Shown: one piece after another, positions 1 through 7,494 of the stretch
Numbering within the stretch: position 1 is the stretch's first letter
Layout of the letters: each line of letters begins with the position of its first letter
DNA from: Bacteroidota bacterium
GTDB taxonomy: Bacteria; Bacteroidota; Bacteroidia; Flavobacteriales; Weeksellaceae
Length of the DNA: 10,195 bases
Reading direction: 5' to 3'
Assembly: GCA_023426625.1 (NCBI GenBank)
Contig: JAFAAJ010000125.1
Span: forward strand, 1-10,195
Translations under genes and position numbers: made by a program
The notes under the pieces: model-generated
Database searches by the model: none
Told to the model about the DNA's origin: nothing
What the model saw: the letters and a program-made list of their open reading frames with translations, nothing else

Positions 1-6
1 GCTAAA

Positions 7-14
7 CAAAAGTA
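7..14 (-). promoter_or_regulatory. Possible divergent -7 box (TACTTTTG)
   Basis: Read on the minus strand, 14 down to 7 is TACTTTTG, an exact match to the Bacteroidetes -7 consensus TAnnTTTG. Transcription would start at or beyond the left edge of the window. No TTG/TTTG -33 element is seen at the usual spacing, and such 8-mers occur by chance in AT-rich DNA, so this is tentative. Confidence 0.25.
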
Positions 15-61
15 TTAATCACATGGTTTTTAAAAATTTAAGATATACAAAGGCGTGAAAC

Positions 62-100
62 TTATCAAAGTAATACAAAATTCTTGTATTACTTTGATAA
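62..100. repeat. Perfect 17-bp inverted repeat, 5-nt spacer
   Basis: The left arm TTATCAAAGTAATACAA (62-78) is exactly complementary to the right arm TTGTATTACTTTGATAA (84-100), around the spacer AATTC. Neither side is followed by a T run (right flank ACGAGG; minus-strand flank GTTTCACG), so it does not look like a standard intrinsic terminator. It could be an operator for a dimeric regulator in a divergent intergenic region, a transcript-stabilising hairpin, or the terminator of a gene to the left. The symmetry is certain; the role is not. Confidence 0.85.
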
Positions 101-419
101 ACGAGGTGGCATTGTTTAACTCAAAAAACGTTTCAAAAATTAAACATTTCTTTGTTTCTCTTTGCGATAAAATAATTTTATTTTGAAAATCAATTATTAA
201 AATATCCCTTATCCCGAACTCACGTTAATTTAAGAAAATTGATTTGTTGTTTTGTAAATATGTGAATGGTGTTAATTTAAATATTAATAAACATTAATGA
301 TTTTAATCTGTTGTGAATCAGTTTGCTGGAAATTGTTGTTAATGATGGCTTAATAAATCATTCAACAAACATTGAATAAACGTTAAAATACTGTTAAACC
401 CTTACTCATCACGTCATTT

Positions 420-427
420 TACTTTTG
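420..427 (+). promoter_or_regulatory. susC operon -7 promoter box (TACTTTTG)
   Basis: TACTTTTG matches the Bacteroidetes primary-sigma -7 consensus TAnnTTTG exactly and ends 17 nt before the susC ATG, implying a leader of only about ten nucleotides. The -33 TTG element is not clear; the nearest candidate is the GTTAAA region at 393-398. A weak -33 would fit an activator-dependent promoter, but that is inference. Confidence 0.6.
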
Positions 428-444
428 CATAAACAAAAACGAAT

Positions 445-3417
445 ATGCGAAGAAATAGACAAAAGTTGTTGGTATTGGCTTTGTTAGGGCTAGTCAGCGT
501 CAATGCAACAGCTCAGCAAAAAACCAAAAAAGACACTATTAAAGACATTGATGAGGTGGTGGTAACTGCTTTAGGGATCAAAAGAAATGACAAATCTTTA
601 GGGTATTCTACAGAAACCATTAAATCTGAAGAAATTCTGAAAACCCAGAACAACAACTGGGCACAATCACTGGAAGGAAAAGTAGCGGGACTGAAGATTC
701 AGACAGCAGGAGCGGGACCTCTGGGAAGCTCGGTCATCAAATTACGGGGAGATATTTCCATGAATATGGACCAAAATAATGCCTTGATCGTGGTAGACGG
801 AGTTCCATTGAACAATACCACAACCGGAACCGGCTTTTCATCTTATGGAGCAGGTTCCAAAGCAGATTTGCCTATTGATTACGGAAGTGGAATTAATACC
901 ATCAATCCCGATGATATAGAGTCTGTTTCTATTCTGAAAGGTTCTACTGCAGCCGCTTTATACGGTTCCAGAGGAGCAGGCGGAGCTATCATGATTACCA
1001 CAAAATCCGGAAAATCCAAGAAAGGAAAACTGCAGGTCACTTTAAACTCATACTCAAGTTATGATACCGTATTGAAATGGCCGGATTACCAGTACGAATA
1101 TGGACAGGGAACTATGCAGAAAGATACCAACGGAAACTACTATTACTCTTACGGAGCTTCTGCAGATGGCGTGAATACAGGTTCTACCAGCAGTGCTTTC
1201 GGGCCAAAGTTCGCAGGTCAGTATTACTTCCAGTATGATCCCACATTGGAGGGCCAAAGTGCAGAAAGACAGCTATGGAGACCATATAAAGATAATATTA
1301 AAGGCTTTTGGAGAACCGGAACCACATTTTCCAATAATGTTTCCTTAGAAACTTCAAATGAAAATACTTCTTTCAGAACATCCCTTACTTATCTTAAGAA
1401 TGAATGGATGATGCCAAACACGGGCTTTGACCGATTCAATGCGGCGCTTTCATTTGATCATAAGATCAACGAGAAACTAAAAGTAGGCTTAAAATTCAAC
1501 TACAACAAAACCAAAAGTGACAATTTACCGGCAACAGGTTACAGCAACCAGTCGATTTCCTATTTCATGATCTTCCAGAATCCGAACATCGATTTAGCCT
1601 GGTATGAACCGATCTGGAAAAAAGATAAATATCAGATCGACCAGATCCATCCGTTCAGTTCGTTTATTGATAATCCTTATATGATCGCGTATGAAATGCT
1701 GAACGGTGTTGATAAAAACTTCATTACCGGAAACATCAACCTTAATTATAAGCTGGCTAAAAATTTCGAAGTGATGTTGAGATCCGGAATGGAATTAACG
1801 AATGAAGAACGTACGCAGAAAAGACCTTGGAGTTCTGCTAATTACCTTCAGGGAATGTATCGGGAACAGCATATTAAATTGATGGATCTGAATAACGACC
1901 TCCTGTTTACCTATAAAAATACCTTCAAAGATTTTAATTTCAGTGCTTCTCTAGGTGGAAATATACGGTATTCGGAATATACGATGTATGATTATATGGC
2001 AGATGGACTTCTCAAACCCGGAGTATATACGCTACCAAACGGAATAGGAAATATTACAAAATTTGCAACTCCAAGAGATAAACAGGTGAACAGTGCTTTT
2101 GGGCTGCTTACTTTGGGATATCAGAATAAAATATTTTTAGATCTTACCGCAAGAAATGACTGGAGCAGTACCCTTCCGAAAGATAACCGTTCTTATTTTT
2201 ATCCTTCAGCCGGGCTTTCCATGATCCTTTCGGATATTTTCGAGCTAAAATCAAATCAGTTCAACTATTGGAAATTAAGAGCTTCCTGGTCGAAAGTAGG
2301 AAATGATACCAATCCTTATAAACTGATCAAATACTATAATAATAGTGTGTTTTCAGGCTCCGTGGAGGCTCCGTCATTATATCCGAATCCGGATCTGAGG
2401 CCGGAAATGCTGACCAATATAGAAGCGGGAATGGATTTCAGTTTCCTTAAAAACAGGCTGAATTATAATTTTACGGTCTATCAGAACAATTCAAAAGATC
2501 AGATCGTGGATATTCCTGCTTTGCTTGAAACAGGATATAGCAAGAGGACGATCAACGCTGGTGAGATCAGAAACAGGGGGATTGAAATGACCCTGAATGC
2601 ATTTCCTGTGAAAAACAAAAAATTCTCATGGAGTGTTAATGCAAACTGGTCGATGAACAGAAACAAAATCCTGTCATTACCGGCAGAATTTCAGGGAGAA
2701 CCATACACAATGGGAAGCGTTGGAGGAGTAGTGTATTATAATGCAGTAGTGGGTGGGGCTTTGGGAGATATGTACGGATACGGATTGATGTATTCTCCGG
2801 ACGGACAGGTTGTTTTCGGAAGTGACGGATTAACTGCAAAACCGACTCAGATGAAAAAAATAGGAAATGCCTATCCCAAATGGAGAGCCGGGATACAGAA
2901 TGAGTTCCGATATAAAAATGTGACGTTAAGTTTTTCATTTGACGGACAGTATAAAGGAATGGGGTATTCACAATCTCACCATAAAATGAGTGAACAGGGA
3001 AAATTAGGACACACCTTGATTGGAAGGGATAATCCCGACGGATTGATCATTGGACAAGGGGTGGTGCAAAATGCAGACGGAACCTATTCTCCAAACACAA
3101 AAGGAGTGGCAGTTTCTGCCTATTATGCCGATTATTACAGACGCGCCAACATAGAAACCAATTCATTTGATACTTCCTTTATAAAACTGAGAGATGCCAG
3201 AATATCTTACTCCTTTCCCAAAAATATAACAGAAGAGTTAAAGCTCACAGATCTTAGTCTAGCATTATTCGGGAGGAATCTTTGGATGTGGACGAAGTTT
3301 CCGCTATTCGATCCTGAAGCAGCGACCCTTAATGATAATCAGATCACTCCCGGTGTGGAAATGGGGCAATTGCCAACCGCCAGAACAGTGGGGATTCAGC
3401 TTAATGTAAAATTCTAA
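445..3417 (+). CDS. SusC/RagA-family TonB-dependent outer-membrane transporter
   Basis: Predicted 990-residue outer-membrane TonB-dependent transporter that, with the SusD-like partner encoded next, should import a bound nutrient using TonB energy. Residues 1-24 form a Sec signal peptide ending ATAQ. A TonB-box-like segment, DIDEVVVTALG (34-44), follows almost at once, then a plug domain. The plug carries NALIVVDGVP (112-121) and the SusC signature region around 154-182 (INPDDIESVSILKG, then YGSRGAGGAI). The rest is a long aromatic-rich barrel ending in a terminal Phe (GIQLNVKF), as expected for Bam-dependent insertion. The N-terminal carboxypeptidase-D-like domain (about 80-90 residues) found in many SusC proteins is absent, which explains the shorter length. 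The ATG sits 17 nt after an exact -7 box. It is first in an operon, 10 bp before the susD-like gene. The family is certain; the substrate is unknown. Confidence 0.96.
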   Translation: MRRNRQKLLVLALLGLVSVNATAQQKTKKDTIKDIDEVVVTALGIKRNDKSLGYSTETIKSEEILKTQNNNWAQSLEGKVAGLKIQTAGAGPLGSSVIKLRGDISMNMDQNNALIVVDGVPLNNTTTGTGFSSYGAGSKADLPIDYGSGINTINPDDIESVSILKGSTAAALYGSRGAGGAIMITTKSGKSKKGKLQVTLNSYSSYDTVLKWPDYQYEYGQGTMQKDTNGNYYYSYGASADGVNTGSTSSAFGPKFAGQYYFQYDPTLEGQSAERQLWRPYKDNIKGFWRTGTTFSNNVSLETSNENTSFRTSLTYLKNEWMMPNTGFDRFNAALSFDHKINEKLKVGLKFNYNKTKSDNLPATGYSNQSISYFMIFQNPNIDLAWYEPIWKKDKYQIDQIHPFSSFIDNPYMIAYEMLNGVDKNFITGNINLNYKLAKNFEVMLRSGMELTNEERTQKRPWSSANYLQGMYREQHIKLMDLNNDLLFTYKNTFKDFNFSASLGGNIRYSEYTMYDYMADGLLKPGVYTLPNGIGNITKFATPRDKQVNSAFGLLTLGYQNKIFLDLTARNDWSSTLPKDNRSYFYPSAGLSMILSDIFELKSNQFNYWKLRASWSKVGNDTNPYKLIKYYNNSVFSGSVEAPSLYPNPDLRPEMLTNIEAGMDFSFLKNRLNYNFTVYQNNSKDQIVDIPALLETGYSKRTINAGEIRNRGIEMTLNAFPVKNKKFSWSVNANWSMNRNKILSLPAEFQGEPYTMGSVGGVVYYNAVVGGALGDMYGYGLMYSPDGQVVFGSDGLTAKPTQMKKIGNAYPKWRAGIQNEFRYKNVTLSFSFDGQYKGMGYSQSHHKMSEQGKLGHTLIGRDNPDGLIIGQGVVQNADGTYSPNTKGVAVSAYYADYYRRANIETNSFDTSFIKLRDARISYSFPKNITEELKLTDLSLALFGRNLWMWTKFPLFDPEAATLNDNQITPGVEMGQLPTARTVGIQLNVKF

Positions 3418-3427
3418 ATCTAAAATC

Positions 3428-4876
3428 ATGAAAAAAATACTTTTAAATATATTATTGATATCAAGCATCAGCTTTATGGTTTCATGCGGCAGAAACCTGG
3501 ATGAAGTAAATGCCGATGAAAGCAGGATTAGCGATCCTGTTTCAGCCAAACTACTGGTTCCCATCCAGTACAATATGGCAGCTGTAAATTATATGCGGGC
3601 TAATGATTTCACTTTTGATATCATGCAGGTTTCTTTAGATTTTCCAAATGAAGGCAACTCCTTAAGCCGTTATTATTTAACAGAAAATACAGGAACAGGT
3701 TACTGGAACAATAGCTACAAATGGCTGAAACAGGTAAAAGATCTGAAAGAAGCGGCGATCCTGGAAAATGACAAAAACTATCAGGCGATTGCTATGGTTT
3801 TGAACGCATGGATCTATTCAAATTTAACAGATACTTACGGAGATATTCCGTTCTCGGAAGCTTCAAGACTGGATGAAGGCATTTCTCAGCCGAAATTCGA
3901 CAGGCAAAAAGACATTTACATGAAATTACTCGATGATCTGAAAGAAGCCAATTCGATTTTCATTACCAATAAAACCCTTACAGGAACTGATCTTTTCTAC
4001 AAGGCGGAATCTGATGTCAACGGAATTACCAACTGGAAAAAATTCTGTAACTCGCTTTCATTAAGATTATTGACAAGAATTTTAAAGAAAAACGGAGAGG
4101 TTGATGTTTATGAAAGAATTCAGGAAATTATCAGTAATCCAACCGTTTATCCTATTTTTCAAAACAACAGTGAATCTGCAAAGCTGAACATCACCGGAGT
4201 ATCTCCCTTGCTTCCTCCTATTGCAAGACCCCAGGATTTTACAACAGGAAGAGCGGCTTCGGAATTTTTTGTAGAAACATTGAAGGCGAATAATGATCCT
4301 CGTTTGGCTCTGTTTTTCTCCCAGGCAAAAGATATTGCAACCAACCAGAACATCGGATACAAAGGTGCTCCGTCCGGTTACGCTTACGGAACTGTGTTTA
4401 CATATCAACCTTCCAACATGAACCAGAATTTATCAAAAGCCCCTTTGAATATTCTGATCTATCCTTATGCAGAATTACAGTTTACATTAGCTGAGCTTGC
4501 CTTTAGAGGAATTATTCCCGGAAATGCCCAAACGTACTATGAAAATGGTGTGAAAGCGGCTATTGAACAATGGGGTTCTACAATGCCTGCAAATTATTTT
4601 GCCAATGCAAATGTAGCTTACAACGGAACATTAGAAAGAATTATGCTTCAGAAATATGTGGCGTTATTCTTTGTGGATCAGCAACAGTGGTTTGAAAAAA
4701 GAAGAACAGGATTCCCTGTGTTACCCAACAATGGAGGATTGTTAAATAACGGGAATTTACCCCAAAGACTGATGTATCCTCCCAACCCAAAAGTTCTGAA
4801 TACGGCTAATTATCAGGCGGCAGTACAGCAAATGGGTGGCGATGATATCAATATCAAAATGTGGTGGAATCAATAA
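3428..4876 (+). CDS. SusD/RagB-like nutrient-binding outer-membrane lipoprotein
   Basis: A 482-residue surface lipoprotein that should cap the SusC barrel and capture substrate. Residues 1-20 are a lipoprotein signal with lipobox MVSC, Cys20 being the lipidated residue, followed by an acidic stretch (LDEVNADES). The block WIYSNLTDTYGDIPFSEA (128-145) is typical of the SusD-like_2 group. IYMKLLDDLKEA (163-174) is a TPR-like helix of the SusD fold. The C-terminal part is rich in Asn and aromatic residues, and the protein ends in MWWNQ. The length is normal for the family and there is no frameshift. The gene starts 10 bp after susC and ends 25 bp before the phosphoesterase, so all three are probably co-transcribed. 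No SD site is visible, as is normal in this phylum. The family call is firm; the ligand cannot be predicted from sequence alone. Confidence 0.95.
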   Translation: MKKILLNILLISSISFMVSCGRNLDEVNADESRISDPVSAKLLVPIQYNMAAVNYMRANDFTFDIMQVSLDFPNEGNSLSRYYLTENTGTGYWNNSYKWLKQVKDLKEAAILENDKNYQAIAMVLNAWIYSNLTDTYGDIPFSEASRLDEGISQPKFDRQKDIYMKLLDDLKEANSIFITNKTLTGTDLFYKAESDVNGITNWKKFCNSLSLRLLTRILKKNGEVDVYERIQEIISNPTVYPIFQNNSESAKLNITGVSPLLPPIARPQDFTTGRAASEFFVETLKANNDPRLALFFSQAKDIATNQNIGYKGAPSGYAYGTVFTYQPSNMNQNLSKAPLNILIYPYAELQFTLAELAFRGIIPGNAQTYYENGVKAAIEQWGSTMPANYFANANVAYNGTLERIMLQKYVALFFVDQQQWFEKRRTGFPVLPNNGGLLNNGNLPQRLMYPPNPKVLNTANYQAAVQQMGGDDINIKMWWNQ

Positions 4877-4901
4877 TATCAACAATTAATAATCAATTAA
4901 A

Positions 4902-6485
4902 ATGAATATAAAATTTTTAGTGCCGTGCTTACTGGTTTCTGCATTGGCATTCTCACAAACATCCGTTTCGGGATATGTATTCGAAGACATCAACAAAAAT
5001 CAGAAAAAGGAAAATCGTGAAAAAGGAATTGAGGGTGTTGCCGTTTCAAACGGGGTACAGGTAGTTTTAACAGATAAAAACGGAAGATACAGTCTGCCGA
5101 TTGAGGAGAATCAAACGGTTTTTGTTATCAAACCTTCCGGATATATGACACCTGTGAATCATAATAATTTACCTCAATACTATTATCAGTACAAACCAAA
5201 AGGTTCTCCGGCTGATTTTAAATACAAAGGAACTCCGCCCACAGGAGAACTTCCGAAAGAGGTTAATTTCGCTCTAAACAAACAAAATGAAAGCAAAAAC
5301 TTTGATATTCTTGTTTTCGGAGATCCGCAACCGTATACGGAAAAAGAATTAGATTATTTCAGAAGAGGAATTGTAAATGAAGTGAAGAATACAAAGAAAA
5401 ACGCTGTACTCGGAATTAGTCTGGGAGATTTGGTGGGTGATAATCTGAGTCTTCAAAAGCCTTATGCAGATGTCATGAAAGAAATCGGATTGCCTTGGTA
5501 TAATGTGATGGGAAATCACGATATGAATTATGATGCTAAAGAAGATATGTTCTCAGATGAAACATTTGAATTCAATTTCGGACCGGCTAATTATTCATTC
5601 AATTATGGAAATGTACACTTCATCGTTCTTGATGACATTCTGTATCCCGATCCCAGGGATGGAAAAGGCTATTGGGGAGGTTTCCGTGAAGATCAGTTGA
5701 AATTTGTTGAAAACGACCTGAAATTGGTAGATAAGAACAAATTGGTGGTTGTTTCCTTTCATATTCCTTTGGAGCATAGAAACGAAGATAATTTCAGAAA
5801 TTCAGATCGTCAGAAACTGTTTGACCTCTTAACACCGTTTGAGAATGCACTGATATTATCTGCGCATACTCATATTCAGCAACAGATCTTCTACGGAAAA
5901 CAGGCAGGATGGAAAGGTTCAAAAGATCTGCACGAATACAATGTAGGAACCACCTGTGGTGACTGGTACTCCGGAACGCCGGATGAAGCAGGATTGCCAA
6001 CTTCAACCATGAGAGATGGTACTTCAAAAGGTTATTCTTTCATCAGCTTTACGGATAATCAGTACAAAGTACGATATAAAACAGCAGGAAAACCGGATGA
6101 TTATCAGATCAGATTGTACGTTCCGGATGTCATTCCTTTCCCGTCCAAAACATCGGCAAAAATTTTAGCGAACTTCTTTATGGGAAGCAGGAAAGACAAA
6201 GTAGAATACAGAATCGATAATGGAGTATGGGAAACCATGGAATATGATGAAGCCATAGATCCGAACTTTGCCCTATCAGTTTTCAAATGGGATGTCACGT
6301 CTGATCTTTTACCCGGAAGAAGACCATCCAATCCCGAAATGTCAAAGCACATCTGGATAGCAGGATTTCCTAAAAAACTGGCTCTTGGAAAACATACCGT
6401 TGAGGTGAGAGTTGCAGATATGTATGGAAACCATTTTTCTGCCTCAGAAGAATTCGAGGTAAAAGAGCCCATTATTATTCCTTAG
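4902..6485 (+). CDS. Exported calcineurin-like metallophosphoesterase (MetallophosN-Metallophos-MetallophosC)
   Basis: A 527-residue exported phosphoesterase. Residues 1-19 are a Sec signal peptide ending AFSQ. Residues 21-125 form a beta-rich domain with the pattern VFEDINKN..GIEGVAVSNG..TDKNGRYSLP, like carboxypeptidase regulatory or SdrD-B domains (MetallophosN type). The catalytic domain spans about 134-385. Metal-site motifs, in order, are GDPQ (140-143), GDLVGD (175-180), GNHD (204-207), FHIP (286-289) and AHTH (321-324). The last third (about 400-520) is the beta-sandwich MetallophosC domain. It should hydrolyse a phosphomono- or diester in the periplasm or at the cell surface; the substrate is unknown. 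It follows the susD-like gene by 25 bp and precedes a strong terminator, so it closes the operon. Co-transcription with SusCD suggests that the nutrient is phosphorylated or that phosphate is being scavenged. Confidence 0.93.
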   Translation: MNIKFLVPCLLVSALAFSQTSVSGYVFEDINKNQKKENREKGIEGVAVSNGVQVVLTDKNGRYSLPIEENQTVFVIKPSGYMTPVNHNNLPQYYYQYKPKGSPADFKYKGTPPTGELPKEVNFALNKQNESKNFDILVFGDPQPYTEKELDYFRRGIVNEVKNTKKNAVLGISLGDLVGDNLSLQKPYADVMKEIGLPWYNVMGNHDMNYDAKEDMFSDETFEFNFGPANYSFNYGNVHFIVLDDILYPDPRDGKGYWGGFREDQLKFVENDLKLVDKNKLVVVSFHIPLEHRNEDNFRNSDRQKLFDLLTPFENALILSAHTHIQQQIFYGKQAGWKGSKDLHEYNVGTTCGDWYSGTPDEAGLPTSTMRDGTSKGYSFISFTDNQYKVRYKTAGKPDDYQIRLYVPDVIPFPSKTSAKILANFFMGSRKDKVEYRIDNGVWETMEYDEAIDPNFALSVFKWDVTSDLLPGRRPSNPEMSKHIWIAGFPKKLALGKHTVEVRVADMYGNHFSASEEFEVKEPIIIP

Positions 6486-6520
6486 CTTTCATTTTTTACT
6501 ATACTTACTTTCAAACGTCA

Positions 6521-6548
6521 GAACCGGCTTCATTGCCGGTTTTGTTAT
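6521..6548 (+). terminator. Intrinsic terminator of the susCD-phosphoesterase operon
   Basis: The stem AACCGGC / GCCGGTT (6522-6528 with 6535-6541) has loop TTCATT and runs into a short T-rich tail (TTTTGTTAT). It lies about 36 nt after the phosphoesterase stop codon and marks the end of the three-gene unit. Confidence 0.85.
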
Positions 6549-6615
6549 AGAAATTGTAAATCATCGCAGCAGTAAAAATCTCTTTCATTCCAAAGCCTTT
6601 CATAAAGTTGTTTTG

Positions 6616-6623
6616 TAAATTTG
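6616..6623 (+). promoter_or_regulatory. -7 promoter box of the SDR gene (TAAATTTG)
   Basis: TAAATTTG fits TAnnTTTG exactly and ends 20 nt before the ATG at 6644. No convincing -33 TTG is seen at the usual distance. The box lies inside the reading-frame extension upstream of that ATG, which argues that translation begins at 6644 and not at the TTG at 6608. Confidence 0.6.
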
Positions 6624-6643
6624 CTGCAAAATTTTTACTGAAT

Positions 6644-7357
6644 ATGAATTTAAAAGGAAAAAATGCCATTGTAACAGGTGGAGGAAGAGGATTAGGTAAA
6701 GCAGTAGCTTTAGCATTAGCAAATGAAGGAGCAAATATTGGGATCACAGGAAGAAATGAAGAGAACCTTAAAATGACGGTTGAAGAGATCAAAAAGCTGG
6801 GAGTGAATGCTTCTTATGCCGTTTTTTCTGTAGATAATGAAATCCAGGTAAAAGCCGGAATAGAATCTTTGGCAGAACAGCTTGGTGGCATTGATATTCT
6901 GATCAACAATGCAGGAATCGGAAATTTCGGAACCATAGAAGAAATGCCTTCCGAAACATGGGAGCAGGTAATCAAGACCAATCTTTTCGGGGTGTATTAT
7001 GTGGCAAAAGCTGTTTATCCGTTCTTAAAAGCAAAAGGAGAAGGAGATATCGTGAATGTAGCTTCAACTGCCGGATTGAAAGGTGGCGGAAATATGTCTG
7101 CCTATGCCGCTTCCAAAGCTGCTGTGATCTCTTTGTCGCAATCGATGATGGCAGAATGGAGAAAGCAGAACATCCGTGTTATCACTTTGACGCCAAGTAC
7201 CATTGCTTCGGATATGAGTATTCAGGGAGGATTAACGGATGGAAATCCTGAAAAAGTGCTTCAGCCGGAAGATTTTGCAGAATGGGTAAGAGATATTCTA
7301 AAAATGAACAGAAGAGCCCTCATTGCCAATGGTTCTATTTTCTCTACAAATCCATAA
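6644..7357 (+). CDS. Short-chain dehydrogenase/reductase, 3-ketoacyl-ACP reductase type
   Basis: A 237-residue classical SDR, predicted to be a cytosolic NAD(P)H-dependent oxidoreductase. Visible motifs: the cofactor loop TGGGRGLG (11-18), NNAG (88-91), the catalytic Asn113 in KTNLFG, Ser141 in VASTAG, and YxxxK at Tyr154/Lys158 (SAYAASK). The tail LTPSTIASDM, LTDGNPEKVLQPED and the end STNP strongly recall the Bacillus/Bacteroidetes 3-ketoacyl-ACP reductase subgroup (PRK07666-like; recalled, not searched). That subgroup is distinct from canonical FabG, so the true substrate may not be an acyl-ACP. The start at 6644 is chosen because the frame begins MNLKGKNAIVTGG there, the usual SDR N-terminus, and lies just after a -7 box. 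It is a single-gene unit between two terminators. Confidence 0.92.
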   Translation: MNLKGKNAIVTGGGRGLGKAVALALANEGANIGITGRNEENLKMTVEEIKKLGVNASYAVFSVDNEIQVKAGIESLAEQLGGIDILINNAGIGNFGTIEEMPSETWEQVIKTNLFGVYYVAKAVYPFLKAKGEGDIVNVASTAGLKGGGNMSAYAASKAAVISLSQSMMAEWRKQNIRVITLTPSTIASDMSIQGGLTDGNPEKVLQPEDFAEWVRDILKMNRRALIANGSIFSTNP

Positions 7358-7378
7358 GTTATAATTATACAAATATGA

Positions 7379-7420
7379 ACGAGCCGACTTAAGTCCGCTT
7401 TTTTATGTCGGGTCGTTTTT
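7379..7420 (+). terminator. Terminator after the SDR gene, with two alternative hairpins
   Basis: The larger hairpin pairs ACGAGCCGAC (7379-7388) with GTCGGGTCGT (7407-7416), with one G/G mismatch, and runs into TTTTT (7416-7420). Nested in it, GCCGAC (7383-7388) can instead pair with GTCCGC (7393-7398) around TTAA, with one C/C mismatch, followed directly by TTTTTT (7399-7404). Either fold gives an intrinsic-terminator shape. The two are mutually exclusive because they share the left arm. Confidence 0.75.
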
Positions 7421-7469
7421 CAAATATAAACTTTGTTTGGAAAAGAACATGAAATCGGAAAACAAACTT

Positions 7470-7477
7470 TATTTTTG
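7470..7477 (+). promoter_or_regulatory. -7 promoter box of prmA (TATTTTTG)
   Basis: TATTTTTG matches TAnnTTTG exactly and ends 17 nt before the prmA ATG. TTTG at 7436-7439 is 30 nt upstream, too far to be a standard -33 element. The box places the prmA transcript start downstream of the SDR terminator, so prmA is probably transcribed on its own. Confidence 0.6.
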
Positions 7478-7494
7478 TACCAAATTTTATCAGA

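Larger units (their letters stand above)
1..444. other. AT-rich upstream control region of the susC operon
   Basis: No supportable gene lies in these 444 bases. Seen directly: a perfect 17-bp inverted repeat at 62-100; an exact TAnnTTTG box on the minus strand at 7-14, which could drive a divergent gene beyond the left edge; a repeated 10-mer GTTAATTTAA at 224-233 and 271-280; two GTTAAA hexamers 11 bp apart at 382 and 393; and the susC -7 box at 420-427. The length and the density of repeated AT-rich words suit a regulated promoter, but no named regulator site can be assigned. Confidence 0.6.

Noticed and set aside
224..398. GTTAAT-type repeats considered as a CRISPR array or iteron set
   Set aside because: The words are short, irregularly spaced and not separated by uniform spacers, and there are no cas or replication genes.
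2636..2971. Antisense 111-codon frame inside susC, and similar antisense frames inside the other genes
   Set aside because: They lie opposite well-supported coding sequence, have no family motifs and look like by-products of codon bias.
6608..6643. TTG-initiated N-terminal extension of the SDR
   Set aside because: The extension overlaps the exact -7 box at 6616-6623, and the standard SDR N-terminus begins at the ATG at 6644.
6958..7251. 97-codon plus-strand frame in another phase inside the SDR gene
   Set aside because: It overlaps the catalytic part of a clear SDR and its product is low-quality, with Arg/Cys-rich stretches and no recognisable domain.
6644..7357. Assigning the SDR as fabG
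   Set aside because: The fatty-acid-cycle FabG usually lies with other fab genes and has a different C-terminal signature. This protein matches a separate 3-ketoacyl-ACP reductase-like subgroup.
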